A DNA stretch of 64,000 nucleotides, taken from assembly GCA_035452965.1 (NCBI GenBank), contig DAOTCE010000008.1, positions 62,001 to 126,000 of the forward strand. The letters run 5' to 3'. Each line of letters begins with the position of its first letter. Position 1 is the stretch's first letter. Below are positions 7,067 to 15,725 of the stretch, piece by piece. The notes beneath the pieces are model-generated. The model ran no database searches and had not been told where the DNA came from. It saw nothing but the letters and a program-made list of their open reading frames with translations. Source of the stretch: Candidatus Paceibacterota bacterium. GTDB taxonomy: Bacteria > Verrucomicrobiota > Verrucomicrobiia > Limisphaerales > UBA8199. Made by a program: the position numbers and the translations under genes.

Positions 7067-9412
7067 CTACGCCAAATCCACCGGGTCAACGTCAACAGCC
7101 AGCGAGACATCTTCCGGCAGCGCCAGCGAACGCGTTAGTTGCGCCAGCCGCTGGCTCAGGGTGGCCATGCGCAGGGCCCGCAGCATAATCTGGTAGCGAT
7201 AGTAGGTCTCGGCCCGGAGCAGCGGCGCGGGCGCGGGGCCGGCCATGATCAGGTCTTTGATGCCGCCCACTGCCTTCTCCAGCTCGTGCTTCAGATGCTC
7301 GGCGGAGAGCCGCACCTTCTCCTCGTTGCGGCCCTTGAGCGTCAGCAAGGCAATGCGGCTGACAGGCGGATATTTCAACGGCTCGCGAAACTCGAGTTCC
7401 TGTTCATAGAACCCCTCGAAGTCATGCCGCCGGGCAAATTGGATCGCCGGATGAAACGGCGTGAAGGCCTGGACAAAGACCTCGCCCTCGATGTCGCCCC
7501 GGCCTGCGCGCCCCGCCACCTGAGTGAGCAGTTGAAAGGTCCGCTCCCCGGCGCGGAAGTCTGGCTGATGCAGCGCCAGGTCGGCGTAGATGATCCCGAC
7601 CAGCGTGACGTTCGGGAAATGCAGCCCTTTGGCGATCATTTGCGTGCCGACGAGTATGTCAATCTTGCCGGTGCGGAAATCGCCCAGTATGCGGCGGTAA
7701 TCCTCCTTGCGTTTCAGCGCGTCGGAATCCATGCGCACGGTGCGCGCCTGCGGAAAGAGCTTGGTCAGCGTGGCTTCAACCTTCTGGGTTCCCAGACCGG
7801 CGTAGCGGATCGCCGGGTTGCGGCACTTCTCGTTGGGGCAGGCGGCTGGCACCGGGGCTACATGGGCACAGATGTGGCAGCAGAGCTTCTGTTCGTGGCG
7901 GTGGTAGGTGAGCGAGACGCTGCAATTGGGGCATTCGGCGGCGTAGCCACAGAGGGGGCATTGCAGGGAAGTGGAGTAGCCGCGCCGATTCAGGAACAGA
8001 ATGACCTGCTCCTTCTGCTCCAGGCGCCGGGCAATCGCTTCCTTGAGCTGCGGCGAGAAGATGGGAATTGCCTTCTCCGGCCGCGCCGTTTGCCGCATGT
8101 CCACAATCCGCACCACCGGCATTTTCTTGTTGTCCGCCCGCTCGGGCAACTGGAGCAGGGTATACTTGCCCTTGCCGCAGTTGTAGTAGGTCTCCAGCGA
8201 GGGAGTCGCCGAGCCCAGCACCACAACCGCCCCTTCCATCTGGCCGCGCACGATAGCGACGTCGCGCGCGTGGTACCGGGGCGCCTCCTCCTGCTTGTAG
8301 CTGTGCTCGTGCTCCTCGTCCACAATGATGAGGCCAAGCGGCTCGACCGGCGCGAAGATGGCCGAGCGCGCGCCGATGGCGATGCGCGCCCGGCCCTGGC
8401 GAATCTTGTGCCACTCGTCATGCCGCTCCCCGGCAGATAAATGGCTATGCAACACGGCCACCAGTGTCCGCAGCGGACCGGAGCTGAACCGGGCCTTGAA
8501 GCGCTCGACCGTTTGCGGCGTGAGCGAGATTTCCGGCACCAGGACAATCGCGCCTTTGCCTTGTGCCAGCGCGTGGGCGATGGCTTGCAGATAGACCTCT
8601 GTCTTGCCGCTGCCGGTGACGCCGTGCAGGAGAAAGGTCAAGGAGCGCGGGACAAGGGAAGCGGCCGCGGGAAGTGCCGGGATGCACCCATCCTCGGGCG
8701 CAGCAGGCCCCGGCCCGCCCGGGGACGGACGCACCCCGCCAGTACTGCGAGACTGCGCCTCGATTGCGTCCTTTGTGCCTCCGTCCATTGCGTCCTTGAT
8801 GACGGTGAGGGCTTTGGCCTGCGCCGGGTTGAGCGTCAGTGGTAACGTGGGGAGAATGTGTTCGTGCGCATAAGGGTCGCGCTCGACAATCTCCGGCGCA
8901 ACCGTAGCTAAGCCGCGGTCCTCCAGGTGGCGGACCGTGGCGGCGGTGGTCTTTGCCAGCGTCAGCAACTCGCGGAGTGGCAGCGCACGCCGCGCTTGGA
9001 GGATGCGCCAGACTTCCTTCTGCCGCTTGGGCATCTTTGGCGCCTCGCCAGGGAGCGGCACGGCGCGGACGTGCAGACGCTCACGCCAGTTGACCTGCTC
9101 ATGGCGGACGGCGACCGGCAGGACGCTCTTCAACGCCGTCTCCGGCGCGCAGCAGTAATACTCACCTATCCAGCGGGCAAGTTTGAGGATTTTAGGCGTA
9201 ACCAGCGTCTGCGCGCCGATGACTTTGAGGATGGGCTTGAGAGTGGCGCGTTCCGACTCCTCGGCCAGCCCGGTGATACACCCCAGCACCTTGCGCGAGC
9301 CGAACGGCACCTGGACGCGGCTGCCGACTTCGACCTGGTCCGCCAGTTCGGGCGGAATGTAGTAATCGAACTCCTTGCGGAGGGCGATTTCCAGGGTGAC
9401 GCGGGCGATCAT
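7067..9412 (-). CDS. priA: Primosomal protein N' (replication restart helicase PriA)
   Basis: 3'-to-5' DNA helicase that reloads the replisome at stalled forks. The ATG at 9412 is preferred over 9448 because MIARVTLEIALRKEFDYYIP matches the PriA start. Seen: an N-terminal DNA-binding domain, Walker A LLHGVTGSGKTEVYL, DEAH-box-like IIVDEEHEHSY, a zinc-binding insert CPLCGYAAECPNCS...CCHIC...CPNEKC, and helicase motifs GTQMIAKGLHFPNVTLVG and VAGRAGRG. Unusual: about 45 extra low-complexity residues (roughly TGGVRPSPGGPGPAAPEDG and flanks) just before Walker A, with an 8-residue KDA repeat. It is divergent from mlaE, with 44 bases between starts. Confidence 0.95.
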   Translation of the reverse strand: MIARVTLEIALRKEFDYYIPPELADQVEVGSRVQVPFGSRKVLGCITGLAEESERATLKPILKVIGAQTLVTPKILKLARWIGEYYCCAPETALKSVLPVAVRHEQVNWRERLHVRAVPLPGEAPKMPKRQKEVWRILQARRALPLRELLTLAKTTAATVRHLEDRGLATVAPEIVERDPYAHEHILPTLPLTLNPAQAKALTVIKDAMDGGTKDAIEAQSRSTGGVRPSPGGPGPAAPEDGCIPALPAAASLVPRSLTFLLHGVTGSGKTEVYLQAIAHALAQGKGAIVLVPEISLTPQTVERFKARFSSGPLRTLVAVLHSHLSAGERHDEWHKIRQGRARIAIGARSAIFAPVEPLGLIIVDEEHEHSYKQEEAPRYHARDVAIVRGQMEGAVVVLGSATPSLETYYNCGKGKYTLLQLPERADNKKMPVVRIVDMRQTARPEKAIPIFSPQLKEAIARRLEQKEQVILFLNRRGYSTSLQCPLCGYAAECPNCSVSLTYHRHEQKLCCHICAHVAPVPAACPNEKCRNPAIRYAGLGTQKVEATLTKLFPQARTVRMDSDALKRKEDYRRILGDFRTGKIDILVGTQMIAKGLHFPNVTLVGIIYADLALHQPDFRAGERTFQLLTQVAGRAGRGDIEGEVFVQAFTPFHPAIQFARRHDFEGFYEQELEFREPLKYPPVSRIALLTLKGRNEEKVRLSAEHLKHELEKAVGGIKDLIMAGPAPAPLLRAETYYRYQIMLRALRMATLSQRLAQLTRSLALPEDVSLAVDVDPVDLA

Positions 9413-9456
9413 CGAAATATCTGTACCACTCGCCCGGGTCGGTTCCAATCAGCAAA

Positions 9457-10359
9457 ATGCGCTTTGACCGGCGTGGGCCGCGACTCTACGCTCTCCGCGT
9501 GGAAAAGGGAATCGCCAGCACCGCCGGGCTGTTGCGCGCGCGCATCCTGCTGCGCCTGCCGCTGCCGCGGTCGTTGACCCGCTATTTGGGGCGGATGCTG
9601 TTCCGTTTCCTCTTGACGCTGCAGGGGCTGGGCTCCTTTGCCTTGATTACACTGGGGGTGATGATCAGCCGCTTCCGCGTAGCGCGGCAGGTGATCCGCC
9701 CGCTGGTGTTCGAGCAAACGGCCCGGGCCGGGCTCTGGCTTATGCCGATGTTTACGTTTATGGCCGCGGCGCTGGGCCTGGTCGTCATTGGCCAGACTGT
9801 ATCGTGGCTGGCGCCGGTCGGCGCCATCAATTACCTGGGCACGGTCATGGTCGTGGTGGTGGTGCGCGAACTGGGCCCGCTCGTGACAGCCCTGCTGGTA
9901 CTGGCGCGCATTGGCACGGCCAACGTGGTCGAACTGGGCACCGCCCGGGCATTGGGCGAAGTCGAGGCGCTGGAGGCGCTGGGCATTGACCCGGTGCATT
10001 ACCTGGTCGTGCCGCGCGTGGTAGGCATGGCTCTGGGTGTCTTCTCGCTGACCGTTTATCTGATCCTCGGGGCTCTGCTCAGCGGTTATCTCTGGGCATT
10101 CGTGCAAGATGTTCCCCTGCGCCCTGACGACTATTTTCGCCAACTGGCCAGCGCCTTGAGTGGAGTGGATTTCGCCCTGCTGGCCATCAAGACCTTCCTG
10201 TTCGGTTCCATCATCGCGCTGGTGACCTGCTACCACGGCCTCGCGCAGCCTCTGCGCCTTGAAGAGGTGTCCGACGCGACCGTCGCCGCCGTCGCGCAAA
10301 GCATCATTGCCTGTGTGCTGGCGGACGCCCTGTTCATCATCATTTACCTCGTGACTTGA
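9457..10359 (+). CDS. mlaE: MlaE-type lipid transport permease
   Basis: Inner-membrane permease of an MCE/Mla phospholipid transport system, 300 aa. Family marks: five or six hydrophobic helices and the conserved stretch TVMVVVVVRELGPLVTALLVLARIGTANVVELGTAR (compare MlaE RELGPVLTALLVAGRVGAAIAAELGT), followed by EVEALEALGIDPVHYLVVPRVVG. First gene of mlaE-mlaF-mlaD; its stop overlaps the start of mlaF by four bases (TTGA). Divergent from priA. In known systems the operon moves lipid between outer and inner membranes; the direction is not shown by sequence. Confidence 0.9.
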   Translation: MRFDRRGPRLYALRVEKGIASTAGLLRARILLRLPLPRSLTRYLGRMLFRFLLTLQGLGSFALITLGVMISRFRVARQVIRPLVFEQTARAGLWLMPMFTFMAAALGLVVIGQTVSWLAPVGAINYLGTVMVVVVVRELGPLVTALLVLARIGTANVVELGTARALGEVEALEALGIDPVHYLVVPRVVGMALGVFSLTVYLILGALLSGYLWAFVQDVPLRPDDYFRQLASALSGVDFALLAIKTFLFGSIIALVTCYHGLAQPLRLEEVSDATVAAVAQSIIACVLADALFIIIYLVT

Positions 10360-11150
10360 CGACTCCCGTTCCAGCCCAGCCGGGTGTTCCGGCGATTGAG
10401 ATGGCCAACCTGGCCTTCGGGGCGATGGCCGACGCGGAAACCACGGTCGCCGAGGACATCAACTGGACCGCCAACCCCGGCGATTACTGGGCCATTGCCG
10501 GGTTGCACGGCGCGGGCAAGAGCGATTTCCTCATGCTGGCCGGCGGCTTGATTCCACCCCAGCGGGGTGAATACCGATTCTTCGGGGAACAAATGCCCAT
10601 TTTCGATGATGCCCGCCTCCACACGCGGCTGCGCCTGGGAATGGTGTTCGAGGGCGGACATTTGTTTAATCGCCTCACCGTTCTGGAGAACGTCGCGCTG
10701 CCCCTCCGCTATCATCAGAACCTGGGGAAAGCCGAGGCGGCGGTGGCGGTGGAGGAGTTGATGGCATGCCTGGAGTTGGAACCCTGGGCCCACCGGCTGC
10801 CGGGCACACTGGGCCGCGGCTGGCAGAAACGCACCAGCCTGGCCCGCGCGCTCACGCTCAAGCCGGAGGTGTTGCTGGTGGACAATCCGCTGGCGGACCT
10901 GGACCCGCGGCACGCAGGCTGGTGGATCAACTTCCTGGATCAGTTGTCCAGAGGCCACCGGCTGATGCAAGACCGGCCGGTCACGCTGGTGGTCACCACG
11001 GCTGATTTCCGGCCTTGGAAACAGCACGCGCGCCAATTCGCGCTACTGCGGAACCGCAGCCTTCAGGTGCTGGGCGACTGGGCGCAGGTGGCCGCCGCCA
11101 CCGAGGACCATGTGCGGGATTTATTGACGGAAGGAACCCAAACGGAGTAA
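10356..11150 (+). CDS. mlaF: MlaF-like ABC ATPase with degenerate catalytic motifs
   Basis: 264 aa, placed where the Mla ATPase belongs. A TTG at 10356 overlaps the mlaE stop; ATG 10401 (MANLAFGAM) is an alternative. Walker A is good (GLHGAGKSDFL). The Q-loop, usually FQ.G.LF, reads VFEGGHLF (Gln to Glu). The signature, usually LSGG, reads LGRGWQKR. Walker B reads VLLVDNPLADLD, with Asn in place of the catalytic Glu. The switch region LVVTTADFRPW has no His. ATP binding looks possible; normal hydrolysis does not. The frame is intact with no stops, and its length and neighbours are normal, so it is not a pseudogene. Confidence 0.82.
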   Translation: MTTPVPAQPGVPAIEMANLAFGAMADAETTVAEDINWTANPGDYWAIAGLHGAGKSDFLMLAGGLIPPQRGEYRFFGEQMPIFDDARLHTRLRLGMVFEGGHLFNRLTVLENVALPLRYHQNLGKAEAAVAVEELMACLELEPWAHRLPGTLGRGWQKRTSLARALTLKPEVLLVDNPLADLDPRHAGWWINFLDQLSRGHRLMQDRPVTLVVTTADFRPWKQHARQFALLRNRSLQVLGDWAQVAAATEDHVRDLLTEGTQTE

Positions 11151-11162
11151 TCAAAAGCCGGA

Positions 11163-12440
11163 ATGGCCCTCCAAGACCTGACACCGCAATTGCGCACGCG
11201 CCTGAGCCGCATGGAACGGGCGGTCGGCTGGTTTGTGGCCCTGGCGATGGCGCTGCTGGTGTTCGGCTTCGCCTATTACGTCTACCACACAGCCGAGCGC
11301 AAAGGGTGGTTCCTGACCAAAGCCCCTTATTACACCTTCACTGATCGCGCCACCGGGCTCAAGGTCGGGGACCCGGTCATGCTGATGGGCCTGACAGTAG
11401 GGCAGATTACCCGCATGGAACCCATGCCGCCCGAGGAGTTTCAGCACAACATCTACGTCGAGTTCGAGATCAAAGATCCCTATTACGGTTATCTCTGGAC
11501 GGTGGGCTCGCGGGCCAAGGTGACGACCGCTGACTTGCTGGGCAAACGCGTCCTGGAGGTCACCAAAGGCACCGGCGGCTACCCAACCTACATCTTCTAC
11601 CCGTTGCGCGAGGTAACCCTGTCGGAAGCGCGCGGCCTGACAGACGCGTCCAACTGGCTGCTGGCGCAGGAGGTCTGGGACGAAGCCAACACCAACCTGC
11701 TGGCCAAAGCCAAGACCCCGCTGGGCAACTTCGCCGCTCTGGCCGCCGCCGGCTGCACGAACCTGCTCATTATGAACACCGCTGAGCAACGCAAGACCAT
11801 GACCGGTGTGTGGAACGACGAGGAAGGCCGTTACGACTCCTACACACGGAAAAGCAAACCCTATCCCTTGCTGGCGGATGAATCGGCGGCGGTCACCGAG
11901 CGGCTGGAGAAGCTGGTGGACGAGATCGAACAGGCCCTGCCGAATATCCTGCGGCTGACCAACCAGCTTGCGGCGGTGCTCTCCAACAGCGCGAGCCTGA
12001 CCTCCAATCTCAATACCGCGGCCTTGGGCGTCCAGCCGTCGGTCAGCAACATCGCTGCTCTCACCGCGCGGCTGAACCAGCCCGGCGCGCTGGGCGAGTG
12101 GTTGTTGCCGACCAACATTAGCCGCCAGCTCGAAGGCACTCTCGGCACCGCTGACACGACCCTCGCCCGTGTGGACACCAATCTGACCGCGATCGCCGAG
12201 AACCTTGGCCGTTCCCTCGACAACCTGGCCAACCTGACCAGCAACCTCAACAGCCAGGTAGAGGCCAATACAAACATCCTGGGCGAAATCTCGCGCACGA
12301 TTGTGGATGCCGACACCTTTATCCAGGGCCTCAAACGCCACTGGCTCCTGCGCTCGGCGTTCAAGGTTAAAGACACTAACGGGCCGTCAGCTACCGCGCC
12401 CGGACCGCTGCGCTCCCCGAAGGATACCGGGCGGCGCTAA
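11163..12440 (+). CDS. mlaD: MlaD-like MCE-domain lipid transport protein
   Basis: 425 aa: one N-terminal transmembrane helix (about residues 22-43, VGWFVALAMALLVFGFAYYV), then an MCE domain (about 50-140; FTDRATGLKVGDPVMLMGLTVGQITRM is the family core). A long helical periplasmic part follows, with repeated Asn/Leu/Thr heptad-like blocks (LDNLANLTSNLNSQVEANTN), as in the tunnel-forming MCE proteins. It follows mlaF by 12 bases. The tail after residue 400 is Pro/Gly-rich and disordered. With MlaE and MlaF it forms the membrane complex; MlaB and MlaC partners are not next to it. Confidence 0.88.
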   Translation: MALQDLTPQLRTRLSRMERAVGWFVALAMALLVFGFAYYVYHTAERKGWFLTKAPYYTFTDRATGLKVGDPVMLMGLTVGQITRMEPMPPEEFQHNIYVEFEIKDPYYGYLWTVGSRAKVTTADLLGKRVLEVTKGTGGYPTYIFYPLREVTLSEARGLTDASNWLLAQEVWDEANTNLLAKAKTPLGNFAALAAAGCTNLLIMNTAEQRKTMTGVWNDEEGRYDSYTRKSKPYPLLADESAAVTERLEKLVDEIEQALPNILRLTNQLAAVLSNSASLTSNLNTAALGVQPSVSNIAALTARLNQPGALGEWLLPTNISRQLEGTLGTADTTLARVDTNLTAIAENLGRSLDNLANLTSNLNSQVEANTNILGEISRTIVDADTFIQGLKRHWLLRSAFKVKDTNGPSATAPGPLRSPKDTGRR

Positions 12441-12498
12441 CGGTCACTCCTCAAGGGGGGTTCCGTTGCTCAAGGAAGGGACGGCGGATTCGTGCCCT

Positions 12499-12669
12499 TC
12501 AGGCCAGAACCAGCAGGCAGACCAACCCGCAAACGCACAACAGCAGGAAGCCGACGACCACGCCGTCAACCAGGCCAAAACGCGCTTGCTCCGAGTGGTT
12601 CGACGGAACAACGGCCGCTTTGATGTAATCGCCGCCCTTCCGGTTTGCCGTGTAAACGATCGCACTCAT
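12499..12669 (-). CDS. Possible 56-residue single-span membrane protein
   Basis: Small frame on the minus strand, starting MSAIVYTANRKGGDYIKAAV, with a charged middle and ending in a 21-residue hydrophobic helix GVVVGFLLLCVCGLVCLLVL just before the stop. This is a tail-anchored layout that random GC-rich sequence does not often give. No clear ribosome-binding site precedes the ATG. It sits in a long gap after mlaD and converges on it. I do not recognise it; it could be a chance frame. Confidence 0.38.
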   Translation of the reverse strand: MSAIVYTANRKGGDYIKAAVVPSNHSEQARFGLVDGVVVGFLLLCVCGLVCLLVLA

Positions 12670-13343
12670 GCCTGTTCGCCAGCATTCCGCGGGCCATGGC
12701 TTGCGCCGGTTTCGCCGGCAGATGCGTCACCGCGCTTTTCTTCCAAAACCGGGATTTCGGGCGCGCGCGCCCAAGTCTTAAAACTGGACATGCCGCGGCG
12801 GATCATGAGTCGGGCGCTGGAGCGGGGTCCGGGGCGCCTGCAACCGGAAGGGCACCAGCATTGGGGGATGCATGAGATGAGCTTCAAAGCCACCGGCTGC
12901 AGCATTCGCAAAGTCGGCCTCTATCCTTGGCGGATTGCGGAGCTGGATCGCTAATTATCGCAGTCTATTCATACAGTCCCTTGTTCCTGGACCGAATCGC
13001 TGCCCCGGTGCGGCAACGCTGCGACACCCGTTATGCCCCTGTGTGTATCCCATGGGGAGCGATCCCCATGGGATACACACCGTAGTCCCGCCGGATAGGC
13101 GCCGCCCCAGCGCCGTAGCTGGCTTGGCTGGAAGGTGCCTCAGGCTTGGGGGACGGACGGAGCCAGTCGTAAGGGCGGCAGTCGGCAGGCGTGGCTGGAG
13201 ACACCCGGCTTGCGGCGTATCCCTTGAGCCTACCAGCCTGGCGAGACTATTCTAAACGATAGTGGCCAAGTTGGATTCTGTGCCAGAGGCAGGCAATTCG
13301 TTAGTGAAATCGCGAAATCACGAATTGAGGATTAAGGTGTGGA
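12670..13343. other. Non-coding stretch between mlaD/small ORF and the M48 peptidase gene
   Basis: No convincing gene in either strand. It contains a GC-alternating self-complementary run at 12759-12772 and the perfect palindrome at 13041-13080. The rest shows nothing I can name. Frames across it have poor, mixed composition. Confidence 0.5.
13041..13080. repeat. Perfect palindrome, 18-bp arms, GCGA loop (element copy 1)
   Basis: Left arm 13041-13058 (GTGTGTATCCCATGGGGA), loop GCGA 13059-13062, right arm 13063-13080, followed by CGTAG. It shares the CCCATGGGG core, the four-base loop ending CGA and the trailing CGTAG with the palindrome at 24717-24766. Where the two differ, both arms differ in a matching way, so pairing is kept. 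It lies in a gene-free gap. Confidence 0.85.
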
Positions 13344-14078
13344 TCAACCGAGCTTCTGGGCACGCAGCCTGGCGATTCGCTCTGCGAACGGCGGGTGGGT
13401 AGTCAGGTAATCTCCTGCAACGACGCTGACGTTCTGCACTGAGCTCCCCCGCGCAAGTTTCTCCAGCAGGCGCACCCCTGCCAGCGCGTCACCCCCGGCG
13501 CTTCCGACCAGTGCCGCGGCAAATTCATCTGCCTCCAATTCGTCCTCCCGGGAGAAGGCACTGCTCAAGAGTTGCCGCCCTGCCTTGCTCAGCCACGCGC
13601 TGGCGGCATGCCTTCCAGGGAGTTGGCGAAGCAGCAGCGAAAGCGCGGCGTCTTTGACAATCCGATTGAGGGTGTGCCGCAGGGCGATATGCGCCATTTC
13701 ATGGCCGAGCGCGAAAGCGATTTCATCCCTTTGCCCCTGGCACAGCTCCAGCAGCGACCAACTCACAAACACAGGCCCGCCCGGCAGGGCTACCGCACTC
13801 GGCTCCCGCTCCGCCGTGACCCGGACAATGAAGGGGATCCTCCGCTCCTTCATGTTTGCCGCCAGCCAGCGCCCAATGTGAGCCGCAAACGTGGTGGTTT
13901 CATTCTCCCGAACCAAAGGGACCCGTTCCAGGAAAGCCGCCGCCAGGTCGCGGCCCAGCCGTATTTCAGCCCGCAACGAGTCTTCCTCTGACCCGCCTAC
14001 GAGATCAAAGGCGTTCTTGGCCTGCGCGGCTTTCCGGCCGAGCGTGTATCCGATCGCCTCAAAAAATGTTCGCGACAC
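13344..14078 (-). CDS. M48-family zinc metallopeptidase
   Basis: 244 aa. The zinc motif HEMAH is at residues 126-130 (FALGHEMAHIALRH), and the third ligand lies in SREDELEADEFAAALVGSAG, the Ste24/HtpX/BepA signature. No signal peptide or transmembrane helix is visible, so it is probably cytoplasmic or peripheral, unlike HtpX. It ends with HPPFAERIARLRA, the usual M48 tail (THPxxxxRIxxL). Single gene, same strand as the PIG-L gene upstream but 227 bases away. Substrate unknown. Confidence 0.88.
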   Translation of the reverse strand: MSRTFFEAIGYTLGRKAAQAKNAFDLVGGSEEDSLRAEIRLGRDLAAAFLERVPLVRENETTTFAAHIGRWLAANMKERRIPFIVRVTAEREPSAVALPGGPVFVSWSLLELCQGQRDEIAFALGHEMAHIALRHTLNRIVKDAALSLLLRQLPGRHAASAWLSKAGRQLLSSAFSREDELEADEFAAALVGSAGGDALAGVRLLEKLARGSSVQNVSVVAGDYLTTHPPFAERIARLRAQKLG

Positions 14079-14305
14079 GGCACGTTTCCTGGCGACCTGC
14101 CAGCTTGCCCCGGCCAGGTTGGAACCAGCCAGGGATCACGGCGATAACTTCGTTTGCGCTAAGTTCCACGACTATGATCGTTGCACCCAATCTCACCTCT
14201 GGGCAAGCCGCCATTCAGGTTTCCAATGGTCGGGAGACTAAATCCGTCGGCTTCCCTCCTTCCGGAAGCGGCGCGAGATCTGACGCATCGGGGGTCGAGA
14301 ACGGG

Positions 14306-15499
14306 TCAGGGAATGACGGCGCGATAGTAACGCCGGGGTGCATTGGCTGGTTCCACGAACTGAAACTTGTTCGTGCCCGATACGTTGGTAGCCATGGGCT
14401 GCCACACGCTCGATTGCATGTTGGTAGTGGCCTCGACCACGTAGGTTTGGCCGGGGGCCGCCTCGACCGTAATCTGGACTGAACTGTCGGCACAGCGGGC
14501 GATATTCGTGAAGCACGGAGGACGCCCGGGCTCGACTACAATGTGCTCGAGAAAATCACCCGCCGCCACCCCCGCCGGGACGGTGTAACCGTTGACAATC
14601 AGACTATTGCTCAGGACAGTGTCAGGGCCGACGGTGGAGGCATAAAGGCCCCACCATTCCGAGGAATACCCGTCGAAATTCTCGCCAACCCGGTAAACAG
14701 TCGAGACATCCGGGCGGCCTTGTGAAACATGGCAATCCAAGCCGAGATCCGCGACCTGACGCGGTGTGCGGTTGGTCAAGTCCGGAATTGCATCTTCTCC
14801 GAACCGATGGAACAGCCGGTTAACCGGGTACAGGTGAAGGTAGAGTTTCTTGGCCTGCCACGGCGGCAGCCCGGCCAGGTTCGGCGCGGCGGCTCCCGGG
14901 TCGGCGGCCACAAAGAACGCGTTGGTTGCCACATACGCGGTTGCGCGATGATTGTCGTGGCCGTATTCGCCCTTTGTGTCGTGACTGATGATAACTTCCG
15001 GGCGATAGCGGCGAATCTGCTCGGCGAGATAATGGATCGCCCTGAGCTTCCCGGCCTGAACGTCGCTGCCGTCGCCTTGGAGTACTCCGTCGGCCCAGTA
15101 ATCCCAAGTGGCGTCAATCGTATTCCTATAAGGATTGGGATTGAGGCTTTGCGAAGGCACATCGCGGAACCGCGGGAAAAGCGGCTCATAGCGCAGGCCG
15201 TAGGTCCAGGCCGCACAGCGGAGTTCTTCCTCGCGAACCGTCAGGTTGGATGGAATCCAATCGCCGCTGGTCAATGACACCAACAGCGTCGGAAGCCGCC
15301 TGGCGGCGCTGTAATACGTCAGCGCCCCACCGAAGAAGATCCCTTCGTCATCCGGGTGGGCGTTCACTGCCATGATGACAATCTTGTCAGGCGGCGGTTC
15401 CCACGGATAATCGGCCATCAATCGGAATTCACTGAGCGCCAGGAATGCTCCCGTAACCGTGGCAATCTTCAAGACGGTCGTGACGCTCGCGGGCTTCAT
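14306..15499 (-). CDS. Secreted PIG-L/LmbE-type N-acetylsugar deacetylase with C-terminal module
   Basis: 397 aa from ATG 15499 (MKPASVTTVLKIATVTGAFL, a signal peptide); longer starts up to 15736 add unconvincing sequence. The zinc/catalytic motif AHPDDE is at about 47-52, and a second set, SHDTKGEYGHDNHRAT, is typical of LmbE-like deacetylases acting on N-acetylglucosaminyl groups. The last ~75 residues form a separate module (TYVVEATTNMQSSVWQPMA... RRYYRAVIP) like the end of the M36 peptidase at 28-35 kb. Divergent from the sulfatase at 15726. Substrate is probably an extracellular amino-sugar glycan; that is inference. Confidence 0.82.
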   Translation of the reverse strand: MKPASVTTVLKIATVTGAFLALSEFRLMADYPWEPPPDKIVIMAVNAHPDDEGIFFGGALTYYSAARRLPTLLVSLTSGDWIPSNLTVREEELRCAAWTYGLRYEPLFPRFRDVPSQSLNPNPYRNTIDATWDYWADGVLQGDGSDVQAGKLRAIHYLAEQIRRYRPEVIISHDTKGEYGHDNHRATAYVATNAFFVAADPGAAAPNLAGLPPWQAKKLYLHLYPVNRLFHRFGEDAIPDLTNRTPRQVADLGLDCHVSQGRPDVSTVYRVGENFDGYSSEWWGLYASTVGPDTVLSNSLIVNGYTVPAGVAAGDFLEHIVVEPGRPPCFTNIARCADSSVQITVEAAPGQTYVVEATTNMQSSVWQPMATNVSGTNKFQFVEPANAPRRYYRAVIP

Positions 15500-15725
15500 T
15501 CGCTGTCCCAGAGCCTGAACACTTCGGGCGGACATGCAAGTCCACAATTCGAGCGAATCACTCAAACACTCAGTTCGACGGATAAGCCGGACACCCGGGG
15601 AACTTGCCGCTAGATCGGCGACCTCATGCCTCCCCCTTAAGCGTGGCTGAGCGCAATATCCTTGATCCGCGTCGCGAGCGAACGCAGAGTCAGGACGACA
15701 ACAGCAAGCTAAACAACAACCGCGT

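Noticed and set aside
10356..11150. Calling the MlaF-like gene a pseudogene
   Set aside because: Full-length, no stops or frameshifts, overlapping start with mlaE and normal spacing to mlaD; only catalytic motifs are altered.
12666..12911. 81-codon minus-strand frame upstream of the small membrane ORF
   Set aside because: Arg/Pro/Ser/Cys mixture, no ribosome-binding site, crosses a GC palindrome; no support.
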